Shown piece by piece: positions 8,750 through 17,290 of a DNA stretch of 64,000 bases; within the stretch, counting starts at the first letter, position 1, and every line of letters starts with the position of its first letter. A program made the translations under genes and the position numbers. This stretch comes from Spirosoma oryzae (GTDB lineage Bacteria > Bacteroidota > Bacteroidia > Cytophagales > Spirosomataceae), in contig NZ_PVTE01000018.1 of NCBI RefSeq assembly GCF_003002825.1, forward strand, positions 37,064-101,063, in the 5' to 3' direction. The notes beneath the pieces were generated by a model. It did not search any database and was not told the DNA's origin. It saw nothing but the letters and a program-made list of their open reading frames with translations.

Positions 8750-9958
8750 CTATACGTCATACGCCGGCAGGTCGAACTCGGCTTCTTCCTCGGCGTGTTT
8801 GTCGTCTTTCTTCGTAAACAGACCCATTAGCTTCTTGACCGTGTCGCTGGCGGCTACGGCGAAGGCTTTGTTTAACACGAACACGCCGAATTTCGATTTG
8901 GGGTAAACAATCCAGGGAACGCCGGGGGGTAACTTCTGCACCGACTCAACATAGGGGCGCAACCGCTGCTCGTAGCTGGCAAAAGCGTCCTGATAGTTGG
9001 TGTGCGTGGCTAATTCTCCGGCCAGCACGTAAGCGCCTACCATGGCCAGCGTAGTGCCTTTCCCACTTACCGGAGCCGGACAATAGGCTGCGTCGCCGGT
9101 CAGGGCTAATCTGCCGTTTGACCAGCGGGGGGCTTTGATTTGACCCACGCCATCGAAATAGATGTCGTCGTTGGTGTCGAATTCACGAGCCAGCCTGGGT
9201 GCTTCCCAGCCCGCGTTCTGAATCTTTTCTTTTAGTAGCGGTCGGTAATCAGCCGATGTTAGCTTAGCGTATTCGTCCTCAGGCAGCAAAAAGTTGAACG
9301 ACGCCCGCGTAGTTCCTTTGTTGTCGGGCCGTAACAGAATCACCCGGCGATCATCGGCAGTATACCAGCGGGCCCAGTTCGTATCTGTCGGTCCTTTGGG
9401 TATGGTGAGGTAGGCGCTACACAGACCCAGGTAGTGGAACGTCGGTTCGTCGCCAACCATCAGTTTGCGGGTTTTCGACCGGATACCGTCGGCGGAAATG
9501 ACCAGGTCGAACCGTTCGGTCGTTCCACTGTTGAACGCGACGCCGACGCCATCAGCGTCCTGCGTCAACCCGGTTATGTAATCGTCAAAGCGGTAGTTGG
9601 CTTTGGTCCGGCTGGCTTCGTACAGAATACTGACGAGGTCACCCCGGAGAATTTCCAGCTCCTGCGTCAACCCGGTTGGATCGTCTTTCGAAAATGCGGC
9701 TTCCGCGTTGTTGTCGGCGTCGACAAACTGCGTACCGATCTCCGTCGTGTTGGCTGCCCGGACGGCTTCTTCCAGCCCCATCAGGCGGATGATTTTTCGG
9801 GCCGGTCCATTGACGTCGATATTCTGACCACCCAGCCGGAGGGCAGCCGACCGTTCGACGACCGTGACGTCAAAACCGTATTTACTCAGCCAGTAGGCCA
9901 GTGTAGGCCCGGCTATACTGGCTCCTGAGATGAGCACTCGTTGCGGTTTGGTTTGCAT
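8750..9958 (-). CDS. FAD-dependent monooxygenase (PF01494 type)
   Basis: A 402-aa flavoprotein of the aromatic-hydroxylase/TetX superfamily. It has an N-terminal dinucleotide fold VLISGASIAGPTLAYWL and a DG motif FDLVISADGIRSKTRK. The second FAD motif is GRLALTGDAAYCPAPVSGKGTTLAM, near residue 285. Such enzymes use NAD(P)H and O2 to hydroxylate aromatic or antibiotic substrates; the substrate here is unknown. ATG 9958 is chosen over ATG 10003 because the fold starts directly afterwards. It is divergent from a MarR regulator, a usual arrangement for inducible detoxification genes. Confidence 0.85.
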   Translation of the reverse strand: MQTKPQRVLISGASIAGPTLAYWLSKYGFDVTVVERSAALRLGGQNIDVNGPARKIIRLMGLEEAVRAANTTEIGTQFVDADNNAEAAFSKDDPTGLTQELEILRGDLVSILYEASRTKANYRFDDYITGLTQDADGVGVAFNSGTTERFDLVISADGIRSKTRKLMVGDEPTFHYLGLCSAYLTIPKGPTDTNWARWYTADDRRVILLRPDNKGTTRASFNFLLPEDEYAKLTSADYRPLLKEKIQNAGWEAPRLAREFDTNDDIYFDGVGQIKAPRWSNGRLALTGDAAYCPAPVSGKGTTLAMVGAYVLAGELATHTNYQDAFASYEQRLRPYVESVQKLPPGVPWIVYPKSKFGVFVLNKAFAVAASDTVKKLMGLFTKKDDKHAEEEAEFDLPAYDV

Positions 9959-10057
9959 GGAGTAATGAATAGATGCGTTCTGTAGCTCTTTTGACATGCC
10001 CATATCTGCTTACTTTTGACAGGATTGGCAGAAGTGACACATCTATAATTACTATAT

Positions 10058-10083
10058 CGTAGTTATTTTGTTTTAATACTACG
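10058..10083. promoter_or_regulatory. Candidate MarR operator
   Basis: CGTAGT (10058-10063) and ACTACG (10078-10083) form an inverted repeat with partly symmetric A/T spacing, in the gap between the FAD monooxygenase and marR-like genes. The overlapping ACTATATCGTAGT is itself a near palindrome. The position and symmetry suit a MarR dimer controlling both genes; binding is inferred. Confidence 0.4.
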
Positions 10084-10098
10084 AAAACATTTTAAGCT

Positions 10099-10725
10099 AT
10101 GGGTAAGCAATCGGCGGTACCGTTGATGATCGAGTGGGAGCGATACTGTGATGAGCACCCACAGGGTAACCTACGGGAGTTCGCGAGCTGGCTGCTCAAC
10201 ACCCTCGATCCCATACGGGAAGCGCCGTCGGTATCTGTCGCTGAACCGCTTGCCGCACCAGACGTGCAACTGCCAGAGGCTTTCCAGCAGGACGACGACT
10301 TTTTATCATGGTTTTACATGAGTCGACTGAATCGATTCGTCCGGTCTTACGCTAAGTCAATCATGGCCGAGTATAGCTTTTCCGGGCCCGACGAATTCCT
10401 GTTTCTATCGATGATTCACTACATGGACCGGCCTACCAAGAAAGAAGTATGCATGGCCAATGCCGTTGAGCTGACAACCGGCGTCGACATTCTGCGTCGA
10501 CTCATGAAGCGCGGACTGATACTGGAAGCGACCGATGAGCGCGACGCCCGGTCAAAGCGGTTATCACTGACAGACAGCGGCCGAACGATGGTACAGGTCG
10601 TCGGTAAAGAGTTGGAGCAACTGCCACACAGCGTGTTGGCCGACCTGTCTGAAGCCGACCGCCGGCAATTCATGCAAACCCTGCAATACCTCAATAACTA
10701 CCATTTCCTGAACTACAAGCTGTAG
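10099..10725 (+). CDS. MarR-family transcriptional regulator
   Basis: A 208-aa regulator with a MarR winged helix in residues 75-185. The recognition region is VELTTGVDILRRLMKRGLI and the wing is EATDERDARSKRLSLTDSG, which has the typical D-x-R-(S)-K/R turn. The first 60 residues form an unrelated N-terminal extension (MIEWERYCDEHPQGNLREFASWLL) common in Bacteroidota members. It is divergent from the FAD monooxygenase and probably represses it and itself. Confidence 0.88.
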   Translation: MGKQSAVPLMIEWERYCDEHPQGNLREFASWLLNTLDPIREAPSVSVAEPLAAPDVQLPEAFQQDDDFLSWFYMSRLNRFVRSYAKSIMAEYSFSGPDEFLFLSMIHYMDRPTKKEVCMANAVELTTGVDILRRLMKRGLILEATDERDARSKRLSLTDSGRTMVQVVGKELEQLPHSVLADLSEADRRQFMQTLQYLNNYHFLNYKL

Positions 10726-10726
10726 T

Positions 10727-10827
10727 GTAGCCCAGACGTCCACGTCTGGAGGACGCGACAGCGGCCAGCATGGCTACCACCTAACACAATTAGCCTAACG
10801 GCTACCAGACCTAGAGGTCTGGGCTAC
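10727..10827. repeat. REPIN-like element, family A copy 2
   Basis: A 101-base element, GTAGCCCAGACGTCC...GGTCTGGGCTAC. The left hairpin is CAGACGT CC ACGTCTG and the right is CCAGACCT AG AGGTCTGG. The core (GGACGCGACAGCGGCC, GGCTACC, ACACAATTAGCC) aligns with the + strand of copy 3 at 19417-19517. The end hairpins differ in sequence between copies but stay self-complementary. It lies directly after the marR-like stop codon. Confidence 0.75.
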
Positions 10828-10850
10828 GCGGCTACGGCCAATTCTATCTG

Positions 10851-10867
10851 TTTAGAAAATTTCTAAA
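10851..10867. promoter_or_regulatory. 17-bp palindrome upstream of the haem cluster
   Basis: TTTAGAAAATTTCTAAA is symmetric around one central A, and lies 41 bases before ATG 10908. It is the best operator candidate for the whole hmu cluster. It is not a classical GATAATGATAATC Fur box; an iron or haem regulator binding here is inference. Confidence 0.45.
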
Positions 10868-10907
10868 TAATCTCTCTTTTTATTTGGATTGATTATAAAC
10901 AAGGGCG

Positions 10908-11312
10908 ATGTTTGCAACGAACCTTCTGGCAAACGCTATGCGCTGCACCTATCGAACCCTTGCTGATTCGGCCAACGGCCGCATCGGGCTGTACGGAGAC
11001 ATGGCTTCCTGCCTTGACTCGGCCGATGCGCAGCACAACGTCGTTTTCGAATACGGAAACATCACGCAGTGGCTGGCGTACGATGAGTTGGTTCAACTGG
11101 AATGGAACGTGCGGCACGTCGACCCCGACGCTTATTTCGAGCTGTACCCCAACGACAATCGCATCCACCTGTCGACGCCCTCGCCTTACCTCTGCTTTAG
11201 TTTCCTGCCCGACGAGTTGACCGAACTGCGGGCGCTGCTGTCGGAAGCGGTGGCAAGTGTAACCGATTTTCAGCGGCAGTGGACGCGCATTCTTAACGAG
11301 TCGATCAACTAG
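10908..11312 (+). CDS. Small protein of the haem cluster, unknown function (paralogue A)
   Basis: A 134-aa cytoplasmic-looking protein with no signal peptide. CTYRTLADSANGRIGLYGD near the N-terminus matches FRTLADNTVGYVGICDG of the protein at 14626-14961. Both end in a helix where F-LPDELTELRALLSEA / FSDDDLNTLAGLLREA align. ATG 10938 would give an N-terminus like the paralogue's and may be the real start. It has the look of the Bacteroidota DUF6686-like small proteins, a tentative link. As first gene of the hmu cluster it may be a regulatory or haem-handling accessory; there is no catalytic motif. Confidence 0.7.
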   Translation: MFATNLLANAMRCTYRTLADSANGRIGLYGDMASCLDSADAQHNVVFEYGNITQWLAYDELVQLEWNVRHVDPDAYFELYPNDNRIHLSTPSPYLCFSFLPDELTELRALLSEAVASVTDFQRQWTRILNESIN

Positions 11313-11327
11313 TCTGCGCCCCGTTCG

Positions 11328-13436
11328 ATGCTTACCAGTCTACTCCTCCTCCTTATCGGTATTCAGCAGCCCGCAGTCCCACCTGCCGACACGATGCGAA
11401 GCCGGTCGCTCGACGCGGTCGTCGTGACGGCGACGCGTACGGAACGGCAGGTCGGCTCGTTGCCAATGCCGGTTACGGTCGTGGGAAAAGCGCAGATACA
11501 GCAGTCCGGTAGTTTACGGCTCAACGATATTCTACGGGAGCAAACCGGTCTGACGATCGTCAGCGATCACGGGCAGGGGCTTCAGGTACAGGGATTTGCG
11601 CCCGATTATACGCTGATATTGGTCGATGGTGAACCGCTGATCGGCCGTACCGCCGGTACGCTGGATCTGAACCGGCTGACGGTTGGCAACATCAAACAAA
11701 TCGAGGTGGTGAAAGGACCGTCGTCGAGTCTGTATGGTTCGGAAGCGCTGGCTGGAGTAGTCAATATCATCACCGAAAGTCCGACCCGCACCCAGGGAAG
11801 TGTGTCGGCGCGGTACGGCGCGAATCGAACCAGCGACCTGACCGCCGACGTAGCCCTGCGACAGGGGAAAACCAACCTGTATCTGTTCGGTAATCGATAT
11901 GCGTCGGCGGGCTACGATCTGACGCCCGAAACGTACGGCAATACGGTCTCGCCATTCACAAACTATACAGGCAGTGGCCGGCTGACGAGTCAGCTAAGCA
12001 ACCGGGTAAAGCTCACACTCACAGGTCGGTACTTTGCTGAAAATCAGAACGCCAACACGCAACTGACCGATCAGCAGCTTATCGTGGGGGCGGGTAGGGT
12101 AAATGAGTACACGATTAACCCGGTCGTTACGCATCAGGTGTCGGACGCCTGGAAACTGATGTACCGCTACTACCGCTCGGGCTACCGTACATCAAGCGAT
12201 CTGCGCTACCAGACGACCGGGGCCGATTACGACGCCAGCTATTTCCGGCAGACATTCAACCGACCCGAGCTGGTAGTCGAACGGACGATTCGCAACCGGC
12301 ATTTTTTAACCCTTGGCGTGGGCTATATCGGCGAAAGCGTGGAAGCAACGCGATACCCCGGCCGGCAGCTATTCTCTACCCGCTATAGTTTCGCGCAGTT
12401 CGAATGGATACCGACCCGGCGGCTGACGATCATTGCCGGTGGCCGTTACGACAACCACAGTCAGTACGCAGCGCAGTTCAGTCCCAAGCTATCGGCGCGG
12501 TATGAAGTAAGTCCGACGATTGCGTTGCGGGCCAGTAGTGGGGTCGGTTTCAAAGCGCCTGACTTTCGGCAGTTATACCTCAACTTCGACAATGGCGTGG
12601 TGGGGTACAGCGTATTCGGCACGCAGGAATTGGCCGCTGGCATCGCCCGGTTGCAACAGCAGGGGCAAATCGCGGAAATCCTGGCCGATCCCGCGCGCTT
12701 CGGTACTATTCGGGCGGAGCGTTCGATGGCGTACAACCTGGGCATAGCCGCTAATTTTCAGCAGAAATACAACCTGCCACTGCTGCTGTCGGTCAACCTG
12801 TTCCGGAACGACGTTCGCGATTTGATCGAAACGCAGGTCGTGGCGCAAAAGACCAATGGGCAGAACGTATTCAGCTACACCAACCTCAATCGGGTATTTA
12901 CGCAGGGGGCTGAAATCGACGGCAGTTACCGGCTGACGGCAGGTGCGGGTCGACTGACAATAGGTGCGGGCTATCAGTATCTCGATGCCCGCGACAAGAG
13001 TGTGGTCGATGCGATTCGGGCCGGGCAGGTATTTCGGCGCAATCCCGAAACGCTGATAACGGAGCAGGTGAAGATGGCCGACTACGGTGGCCTGCTGAAC
13101 CGGTCGCGGCATATGGCCAACCTGAAATTTTTCTACGAACTGCCCCGGCATGGCGTATCGGCTTCGGTGCGGGGCATCTACCGGAGTCGCTACGGATTTT
13201 CCGATCGCAACGGTAACCTGATCCTCGACGTCGACAATGAATACGTACCCGGCTATATCACCTGGCATCTGACAGCCGCCAAGACGATTCGGCAACTGAC
13301 GGTACAGGCGGGCGTCGACAACCTGACCGGGTACACCAATCCGCAATACATCCCGACGCTGGCCGGGCGGCTCTGGTACGCCAGCCTGCGCTGGAACTGG
13401 CAGCAGCGACCGGCAACACAATCCAACTCTCTATAA
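11328..13436 (+). CDS. hmuR: TonB-dependent haem receptor (HmuR-like)
   Basis: A 702-aa outer-membrane receptor. After a short signal peptide comes a plug domain. This runs from the TonB-box-like VVVTATRTERQVGSLPMPV (about 30-48), through LNDILREQTGLTIV and LVDGEPLIGR, to IEVVKGPSSSLYGSEALAGVVNIIT near 145. The rest is a beta barrel closing with LWYASLRWNWQQ. The motif GFKAPDFRQLYLNF matches the FRAP-containing loop of haem/haemoglobin receptors. It would import haem with TonB energy, taking it from HmuY encoded next. It starts 15 bases after the preceding small gene. Confidence 0.9.
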   Translation: MLTSLLLLLIGIQQPAVPPADTMRSRSLDAVVVTATRTERQVGSLPMPVTVVGKAQIQQSGSLRLNDILREQTGLTIVSDHGQGLQVQGFAPDYTLILVDGEPLIGRTAGTLDLNRLTVGNIKQIEVVKGPSSSLYGSEALAGVVNIITESPTRTQGSVSARYGANRTSDLTADVALRQGKTNLYLFGNRYASAGYDLTPETYGNTVSPFTNYTGSGRLTSQLSNRVKLTLTGRYFAENQNANTQLTDQQLIVGAGRVNEYTINPVVTHQVSDAWKLMYRYYRSGYRTSSDLRYQTTGADYDASYFRQTFNRPELVVERTIRNRHFLTLGVGYIGESVEATRYPGRQLFSTRYSFAQFEWIPTRRLTIIAGGRYDNHSQYAAQFSPKLSARYEVSPTIALRASSGVGFKAPDFRQLYLNFDNGVVGYSVFGTQELAAGIARLQQQGQIAEILADPARFGTIRAERSMAYNLGIAANFQQKYNLPLLLSVNLFRNDVRDLIETQVVAQKTNGQNVFSYTNLNRVFTQGAEIDGSYRLTAGAGRLTIGAGYQYLDARDKSVVDAIRAGQVFRRNPETLITEQVKMADYGGLLNRSRHMANLKFFYELPRHGVSASVRGIYRSRYGFSDRNGNLILDVDNEYVPGYITWHLTAAKTIRQLTVQAGVDNLTGYTNPQYIPTLAGRLWYASLRWNWQQRPATQSNSL

Positions 13437-13468
13437 ATCAATTCGTAATCTCCCAATCAGTACACTGT

Positions 13469-14113
13469 ATGAAACTAATTGCCAACCTGACCCTGCTCAC
13501 CCTGTCAGCCGCGCTGCTGACGGCCTGTTCAAAAGACGACAACGCCGTAACAACGCAACCCGTGCAGTCGGTAACCGTGCGGGATCTGCCCGCCGACCCG
13601 GTATCGACAACGGCCAGCAGTGGTACCGCCACGCAGCCGGTGGCCGCTACTGGTAAGTACACGCTCTACAGCCTGCGCGACAACAAAGTCATTGCCAACA
13701 CCGACTCGGCCAGCAACAAATGGGACATTGGCTTTCGCAGCACGTCGATCATCGTCAACGGTGGTGCTATGCGGTCGGGACAAGGCGGAGCCAACGTGTA
13801 TACCGGTACGTTCGACGCCTTAACGGCCATTCCAGCGTCGACAACTTTTGCTCAGGACCAAAGTGTTACGCAACTCGCTGTGCCGGGTGGCTCGGGTAAT
13901 GGCTGGTACAATTACAGCAGTACGACCAACCTTGTGTCGGCCATACCGGGACGGGTGCTGCTGATCCGCACCGGCGACGGTACCAAATACGCCAAACTGG
14001 AAATTCTGAGCTATTACCTGGGGGCACCCGCCAACCCGACCAGTACGACGCCCAGCCGGTATTTCACCTTCCGCTACACCTATCAGCCGAATGGCTCAAC
14101 CACACTGAACTAA
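13469..14113 (+). CDS. hmuY: HmuY-family haem-binding lipoprotein
   Basis: A 214-aa lipoprotein with signal peptide and lipobox LLTAC (Cys20). The mature part has the HmuY pattern: YTLYSLRDNKVIANTDSASN, then KWDIGFRSTSIIVNGG, LLIRTGDGTKYAKLEILSYY and a final FTFRYTYQ strand. HmuY proteins are surface haemophores that strip haem from host or environmental haem proteins and pass it to HmuR. The gene sits 32 bases after hmuR, so a hmuRY operon is clear. Confidence 0.9.
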   Translation: MKLIANLTLLTLSAALLTACSKDDNAVTTQPVQSVTVRDLPADPVSTTASSGTATQPVAATGKYTLYSLRDNKVIANTDSASNKWDIGFRSTSIIVNGGAMRSGQGGANVYTGTFDALTAIPASTTFAQDQSVTQLAVPGGSGNGWYNYSSTTNLVSAIPGRVLLIRTGDGTKYAKLEILSYYLGAPANPTSTTPSRYFTFRYTYQPNGSTTLN

Positions 14114-14257
14114 TTCGTAGTTGGCTGACGCATAACTACAAAACACAAACCTCTTAAGCCCTTAGCTGAGGTGGTCGGTGCCGTGGCGCGGCCCGGAACC
14201 CACAGGCACACCAACCGGCCACCCGCTAAGGCACAACGTTTCGTCAATATCCTCACC

Positions 14258-14605
14258 ATGACTAACGCACTCAATACGCCAATCCAACTAGCGAGCAGCC
14301 CTCGGGGCGAAGTAGTACTGTATGCCGATACAGCCTTATGGTATTCGTTTCGCTTCGGGGCGCTGCAACGTTATTTAACAGCCGATGAATTTCACCGACT
14401 GCATGAGTCGGCCATGAGTTTCGAACTGAACGCGCTGCCCGACGCTGCCCGGAATATGCTGACCCCGTCCTCGACAGGCGAAGCCCCGGTTGTAACGCTG
14501 TTTGGCCGACTGACGCGCCATGATCTGCTGGAATTGAAAGCCTTGCTGGGGCGGGCGGCTTTGCTGGTCACGGCGCTCAACCGAATCTGGAACGACCTTA
14601 ACTAA
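14258..14605 (+). CDS. Small protein of the haem cluster, unknown function (B)
   Basis: A 115-aa protein without signal peptide or membrane segment. ATG 14258 is preferred to the upstream GTG 14171, because the preceding 29 codons read as low-quality sequence. The layout resembles the neighbouring small proteins: an N-terminal beta part (EVVLYADTALWYSFRFGALQRYLTADEFHRLHE), a variable middle, and a final helix RLTRHDLLELKALLGRAALLV. The latter aligns with the ends of the proteins at 10908 and 14626. It is co-directional and 20 bases before the next gene. Function is not recognised. Confidence 0.65.
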   Translation: MTNALNTPIQLASSPRGEVVLYADTALWYSFRFGALQRYLTADEFHRLHESAMSFELNALPDAARNMLTPSSTGEAPVVTLFGRLTRHDLLELKALLGRAALLVTALNRIWNDLN

Positions 14606-14625
14606 ACCGACTTGACTTTTTGCGC

Positions 14626-14961
14626 ATGAAACACAACCATAACTTCCGGACGCTGGCCGACAATACGGTCGGGTATGTGGGTATCTGCGATGGGTGCCGC
14701 ACCGTTAATGTCGCGTTTCAGAATTCACTATTCTGCCTGACGCTCGATCAGTTCGATACGTTTTCGGAGATGATTTTCGAGCGACTGGCTATGCGTCCGT
14801 TCTGCACGACGCATGGCAAGGAATTGCTGCTGCCAACGCCCATGCCGAATTATTTCCTGCTCTTCAGCGACGACGATCTAAACACGCTGGCTGGGCTGCT
14901 GCGGGAAGCGGCTCCGGTTCTGGCCGCCGAACAAATCCTCGATCTAAGCCGGACGAATTGA
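14626..14961 (+). CDS. Small CxxC protein of the haem cluster, unknown function (paralogue C)
   Basis: A 111-aa protein starting MKHNHNFRTLADNTVGYVGI (ATG 14626; the in-frame TTG 14620 is less likely). It has a CDGC motif at about residue 22, which could bind metal or form a disulfide, plus a His-containing FCTTHGKEL. The C-terminal helix FSDDDLNTLAGLLREAAPV is shared with its two neighbours. It is probably a DUF6686-like member. The position between hmuY and hmuT points to a role in haem uptake or its control, by context only. Confidence 0.68.
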   Translation: MKHNHNFRTLADNTVGYVGICDGCRTVNVAFQNSLFCLTLDQFDTFSEMIFERLAMRPFCTTHGKELLLPTPMPNYFLLFSDDDLNTLAGLLREAAPVLAAEQILDLSRTN

Positions 14962-15010
14962 TGGTTTTGAGTTTATAGCGGTACCTAACCCGCTTTTGGG
15001 TAGTGCCGTT

Positions 15011-15081
15011 TACCCCCCCAGCCCCCTGAAGGGGGAGCATTCCGCAAATGAACCACTCCCCCTTCAGGGGGCTGGGGGGTA
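15011..15081. repeat. Palindromic element, family B copy 1
   Basis: TACCCCCCCAGCCCCCTGAA... and its mirror ...TTCAGGGGGCTGGGGGGTA enclose AGCATTCCGCAAATGAACCACT. The same inner sequence occurs inverted in the element at 17291-17390. It lies between the small CxxC protein and hmuT. Confidence 0.75.
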
Positions 15082-15199
15082 GGCCAGCCGGATAAAGCTT
15101 GCCCGTTAACAGACCTGATTCAAGTCCTTAATAGCCCTACCTTGAAAGGGCGGGGAGGCCGAAACAACGTCAAACCTCGAACTACAAACGGTAAACAAA

Positions 15200-16039
15200 A
15201 TGAAAAACTTCCTGCTTACACTGCTGGTCATGGCGTCCGGCCTGGTTCGGGCGCAGACCGCACCACCTCGTATCGTATCGCTCGATGGTACTGTCAGTGA
15301 AATTCTGAGCGATCTGGGGCTGGAAAACCGACTGGTCGGCGTCGACGTGACAAGTACCTACCCGGAATCGCTGAAGAAACTGCCGAAGGTTGGCCATAAC
15401 CGCACCATCTCCGCCGAAGGAGTACTCGCCCAGCAGCCGACGCTGGTCCTGACGACCGAAAAAGCCGGTACCAAAGCCGATGTGCTCGACCAGATCCGGT
15501 CGGCGGGTGTGCAGGTCGTGTCGTTCAGGCAGGACTTTTCGGTCGAAGGCACCAGGAAACTCATCAACGATGTAGCCGCTGCCTGCCGGGTACCAAGTAA
15601 AGCCAAAGCGTTAATTCGTCAGGTCGATACCGATATGGCGAAGGTGCAGAAAGCGACGGGTAAACCGAACGTGCTGTTCATCTATGCGCGTGGTACCGGT
15701 ACGATGCTGGTGGCCGGTAGGGGAACGCCGGTAGAAAAGATGATCGCACTGGCGGGTGGCCAGAACGCAACGCCCCAGTTTACCGATTTTAAACCCTTAA
15801 CGACCGAAGCTCTCGTCGCTGCCGATCCCGACGTTATTCTGCTGTTCGACAGTGGGCTGGAAAGTTTGGGCGGGCCTGTCGGCCTGCTGAGTGTGCCGGG
15901 CGTCGCCCAGACGAAAGCGGGAAAAAACCGCCGGTTTGTTACGATGGACGGCCACCTGCTGACAGGATTCACCCCCCGGCTCGGTAAGGCTCTGAGTGAA
16001 CTGGCAAAGGGCATTTCGCTGACGGGCAAGGCTTTGTAA
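15200..16039 (+). CDS. hmuT: Haem ABC transporter substrate-binding protein
   Basis: A 279-aa periplasmic binding protein with signal peptide MKNFLLTLLVMASGLVRAQ. The PF01497 fold is evident from PPRIVSLDGTVSEILSDLGL, LVGVDVTSTYPESLKKLPKVG, EGVLAQQPTLVLTT, and later VEKMIALAGGQNA and TEALVAADPDVILLF. It binds haem in the periplasm and delivers it to the HmuU/HmuV importer encoded next. A family B palindrome lies upstream and a heptamer inverted repeat downstream, so its transcript level may differ from its neighbours. Confidence 0.93.
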   Translation: MKNFLLTLLVMASGLVRAQTAPPRIVSLDGTVSEILSDLGLENRLVGVDVTSTYPESLKKLPKVGHNRTISAEGVLAQQPTLVLTTEKAGTKADVLDQIRSAGVQVVSFRQDFSVEGTRKLINDVAAACRVPSKAKALIRQVDTDMAKVQKATGKPNVLFIYARGTGTMLVAGRGTPVEKMIALAGGQNATPQFTDFKPLTTEALVAADPDVILLFDSGLESLGGPVGLLSVPGVAQTKAGKNRRFVTMDGHLLTGFTPRLGKALSELAKGISLTGKAL

Positions 16040-16050
16040 GTTATAGAATT

Positions 16051-16163
16051 TACGGTTTATGGTATTCGGTTTACGGTGCGAGACGTGTAAACGTCCACCT
16101 GGCTTCTTACCTGTAACAAATGCCGTATACTGAATACCGTAAACCGAATACCATAAACTGTAC
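16051..16163. repeat. Heptamer-unit inverted repeat, hmuT-hmuU gap
   Basis: Arm 16051-16077 and arm 16137-16163 are complementary over 27 bases with one mismatch. Each arm is built from related 7-base units (GTTTATG GTATTCG GTTTACG). The region can be read through as codons in front of hmuU, from an ATG at 16120, but that is probably fortuitous. Confidence 0.8.
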
Positions 16164-16170
16164 ACCACAA

Positions 16171-17259
16171 ATGCTAACCCAAACACCACCGGCTCCCACA
16201 ATCCCTCGTTCGGCGGGGCTACTTCCCGTGCCCCGGCGCAACTGGCTATTGCCTGCGCTGGTGGCCGGATTGATCGTGACGATCGTGCTGTCGGTAGGAG
16301 TAGGGGCGGTAGCGATTGCGCCCGTCGACGTGTTGCGAATACTGGCCGGGCGGCTGGGTTTCGACACGGACGTTAATGAGACAAAAACCGTCATTCTGAC
16401 GACAATTCGACTGCCAAGAGTGTGTTTGGGTATACTGGTTGGATCGGGGTTAGCCGTGGCGGGCGCGGCTATGCAGGGTTTGTTCCGAAACCCGCTGGCC
16501 GACCCCGGTTTGATCGGTATTTCGTCGGGTGCATCGTTGGCCGCTGTACTGATGATCGTGCTGGAAGTGACGCTCTTCCAGAAACTGGCGGGGCTGGCAG
16601 GCTATTATGCCCTGTCGCTGGTGGCGTTTGCCGGGGCCTGCGGGACGACACTACTCGTATATCGGCTGGCGCGGGTGGCGGGTCGGTCGGTTGTTACGAC
16701 GATGTTGCTGGCCGGTATCGCGATCAATGCGCTGGCCGGTGCCCTGACGGGCTTACTCACCTACCTGGCTACCGACGATCAGCTGCGGACGATTACGTTC
16801 TGGGCGCTGGGTAGTCTCGGCGGAGCATCGTGGACAACCGTGCTGGTGCTGTTACCCTTCATGGCGGTGGTGCTGATCGGTATGCCCCGACTGGCCAAAT
16901 CGCTGAACCTGCTGGCGCTGGGCGAGAGTCAGGCGGCTATGCTGGGCGTGAACCTGACACGGCTCAAACGGCAGGTTATTATCCTGGCGACGCTGGCCGT
17001 CGGTACGTCCGTGGCGGTCGCGGGCGTTATCGGCTTCGTCGGCCTGGTCATTCCCCACCTGATTCGGCTGGTCGCTGGTTCCGACCACCGGCATGTACTG
17101 ACCGGGTCGGCGCTGGGCGGGGCAATCGTTTTGACGGCTGCCGATGCCCTGTCGCGAACAATCGTAGCCCCGGCCGAACTACCCATCGGCATCGTAACGG
17201 CTCTGATCGGCACCCCCGTTTTTATCTGGATGCTCATTCGCCAACGAAATCTAGGGTAG
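16171..17259 (+). CDS. hmuU: Haem ABC transporter permease (FecCD family)
   Basis: A 362-aa inner-membrane permease with about ten hydrophobic segments. Family blocks include TTIRLPRVCLGILVGSGLAVAGAAMQG followed by FRNPLADPGLIGISSGAS, where the first two stretches are characteristic of FecCD. FVGLVIPHLIRLVAGSDHR carries the coupling-helix region that contacts the ATPase, and LPIGIVTALIGTPVFIWML closes the protein. ATG 16171 is chosen because residues encoded upstream (from 16120) lie in the inverted repeat. It forms the importer with hmuT and hmuV. Confidence 0.94.
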   Translation: MLTQTPPAPTIPRSAGLLPVPRRNWLLPALVAGLIVTIVLSVGVGAVAIAPVDVLRILAGRLGFDTDVNETKTVILTTIRLPRVCLGILVGSGLAVAGAAMQGLFRNPLADPGLIGISSGASLAAVLMIVLEVTLFQKLAGLAGYYALSLVAFAGACGTTLLVYRLARVAGRSVVTTMLLAGIAINALAGALTGLLTYLATDDQLRTITFWALGSLGGASWTTVLVLLPFMAVVLIGMPRLAKSLNLLALGESQAAMLGVNLTRLKRQVIILATLAVGTSVAVAGVIGFVGLVIPHLIRLVAGSDHRHVLTGSALGGAIVLTAADALSRTIVAPAELPIGIVTALIGTPVFIWMLIRQRNLG

Positions 17260-17290
17260 ACGATCAGGGCTGTTAAGTTCTAGCCTGTTT

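Noticed and set aside
12573..13421. 282-codon minus-strand frame opposite hmuR
   Set aside because: Antisense to a clear TonB receptor; no family motif, Arg/Gln/Val-rich shadow composition.
14171..14257. Upstream GTG start for the 115-aa haem-cluster protein
   Set aside because: The added residues (VVGAVARPGTHRHTNRPPAK) do not fit the neighbouring paralogues, and ATG 14258 is better placed.
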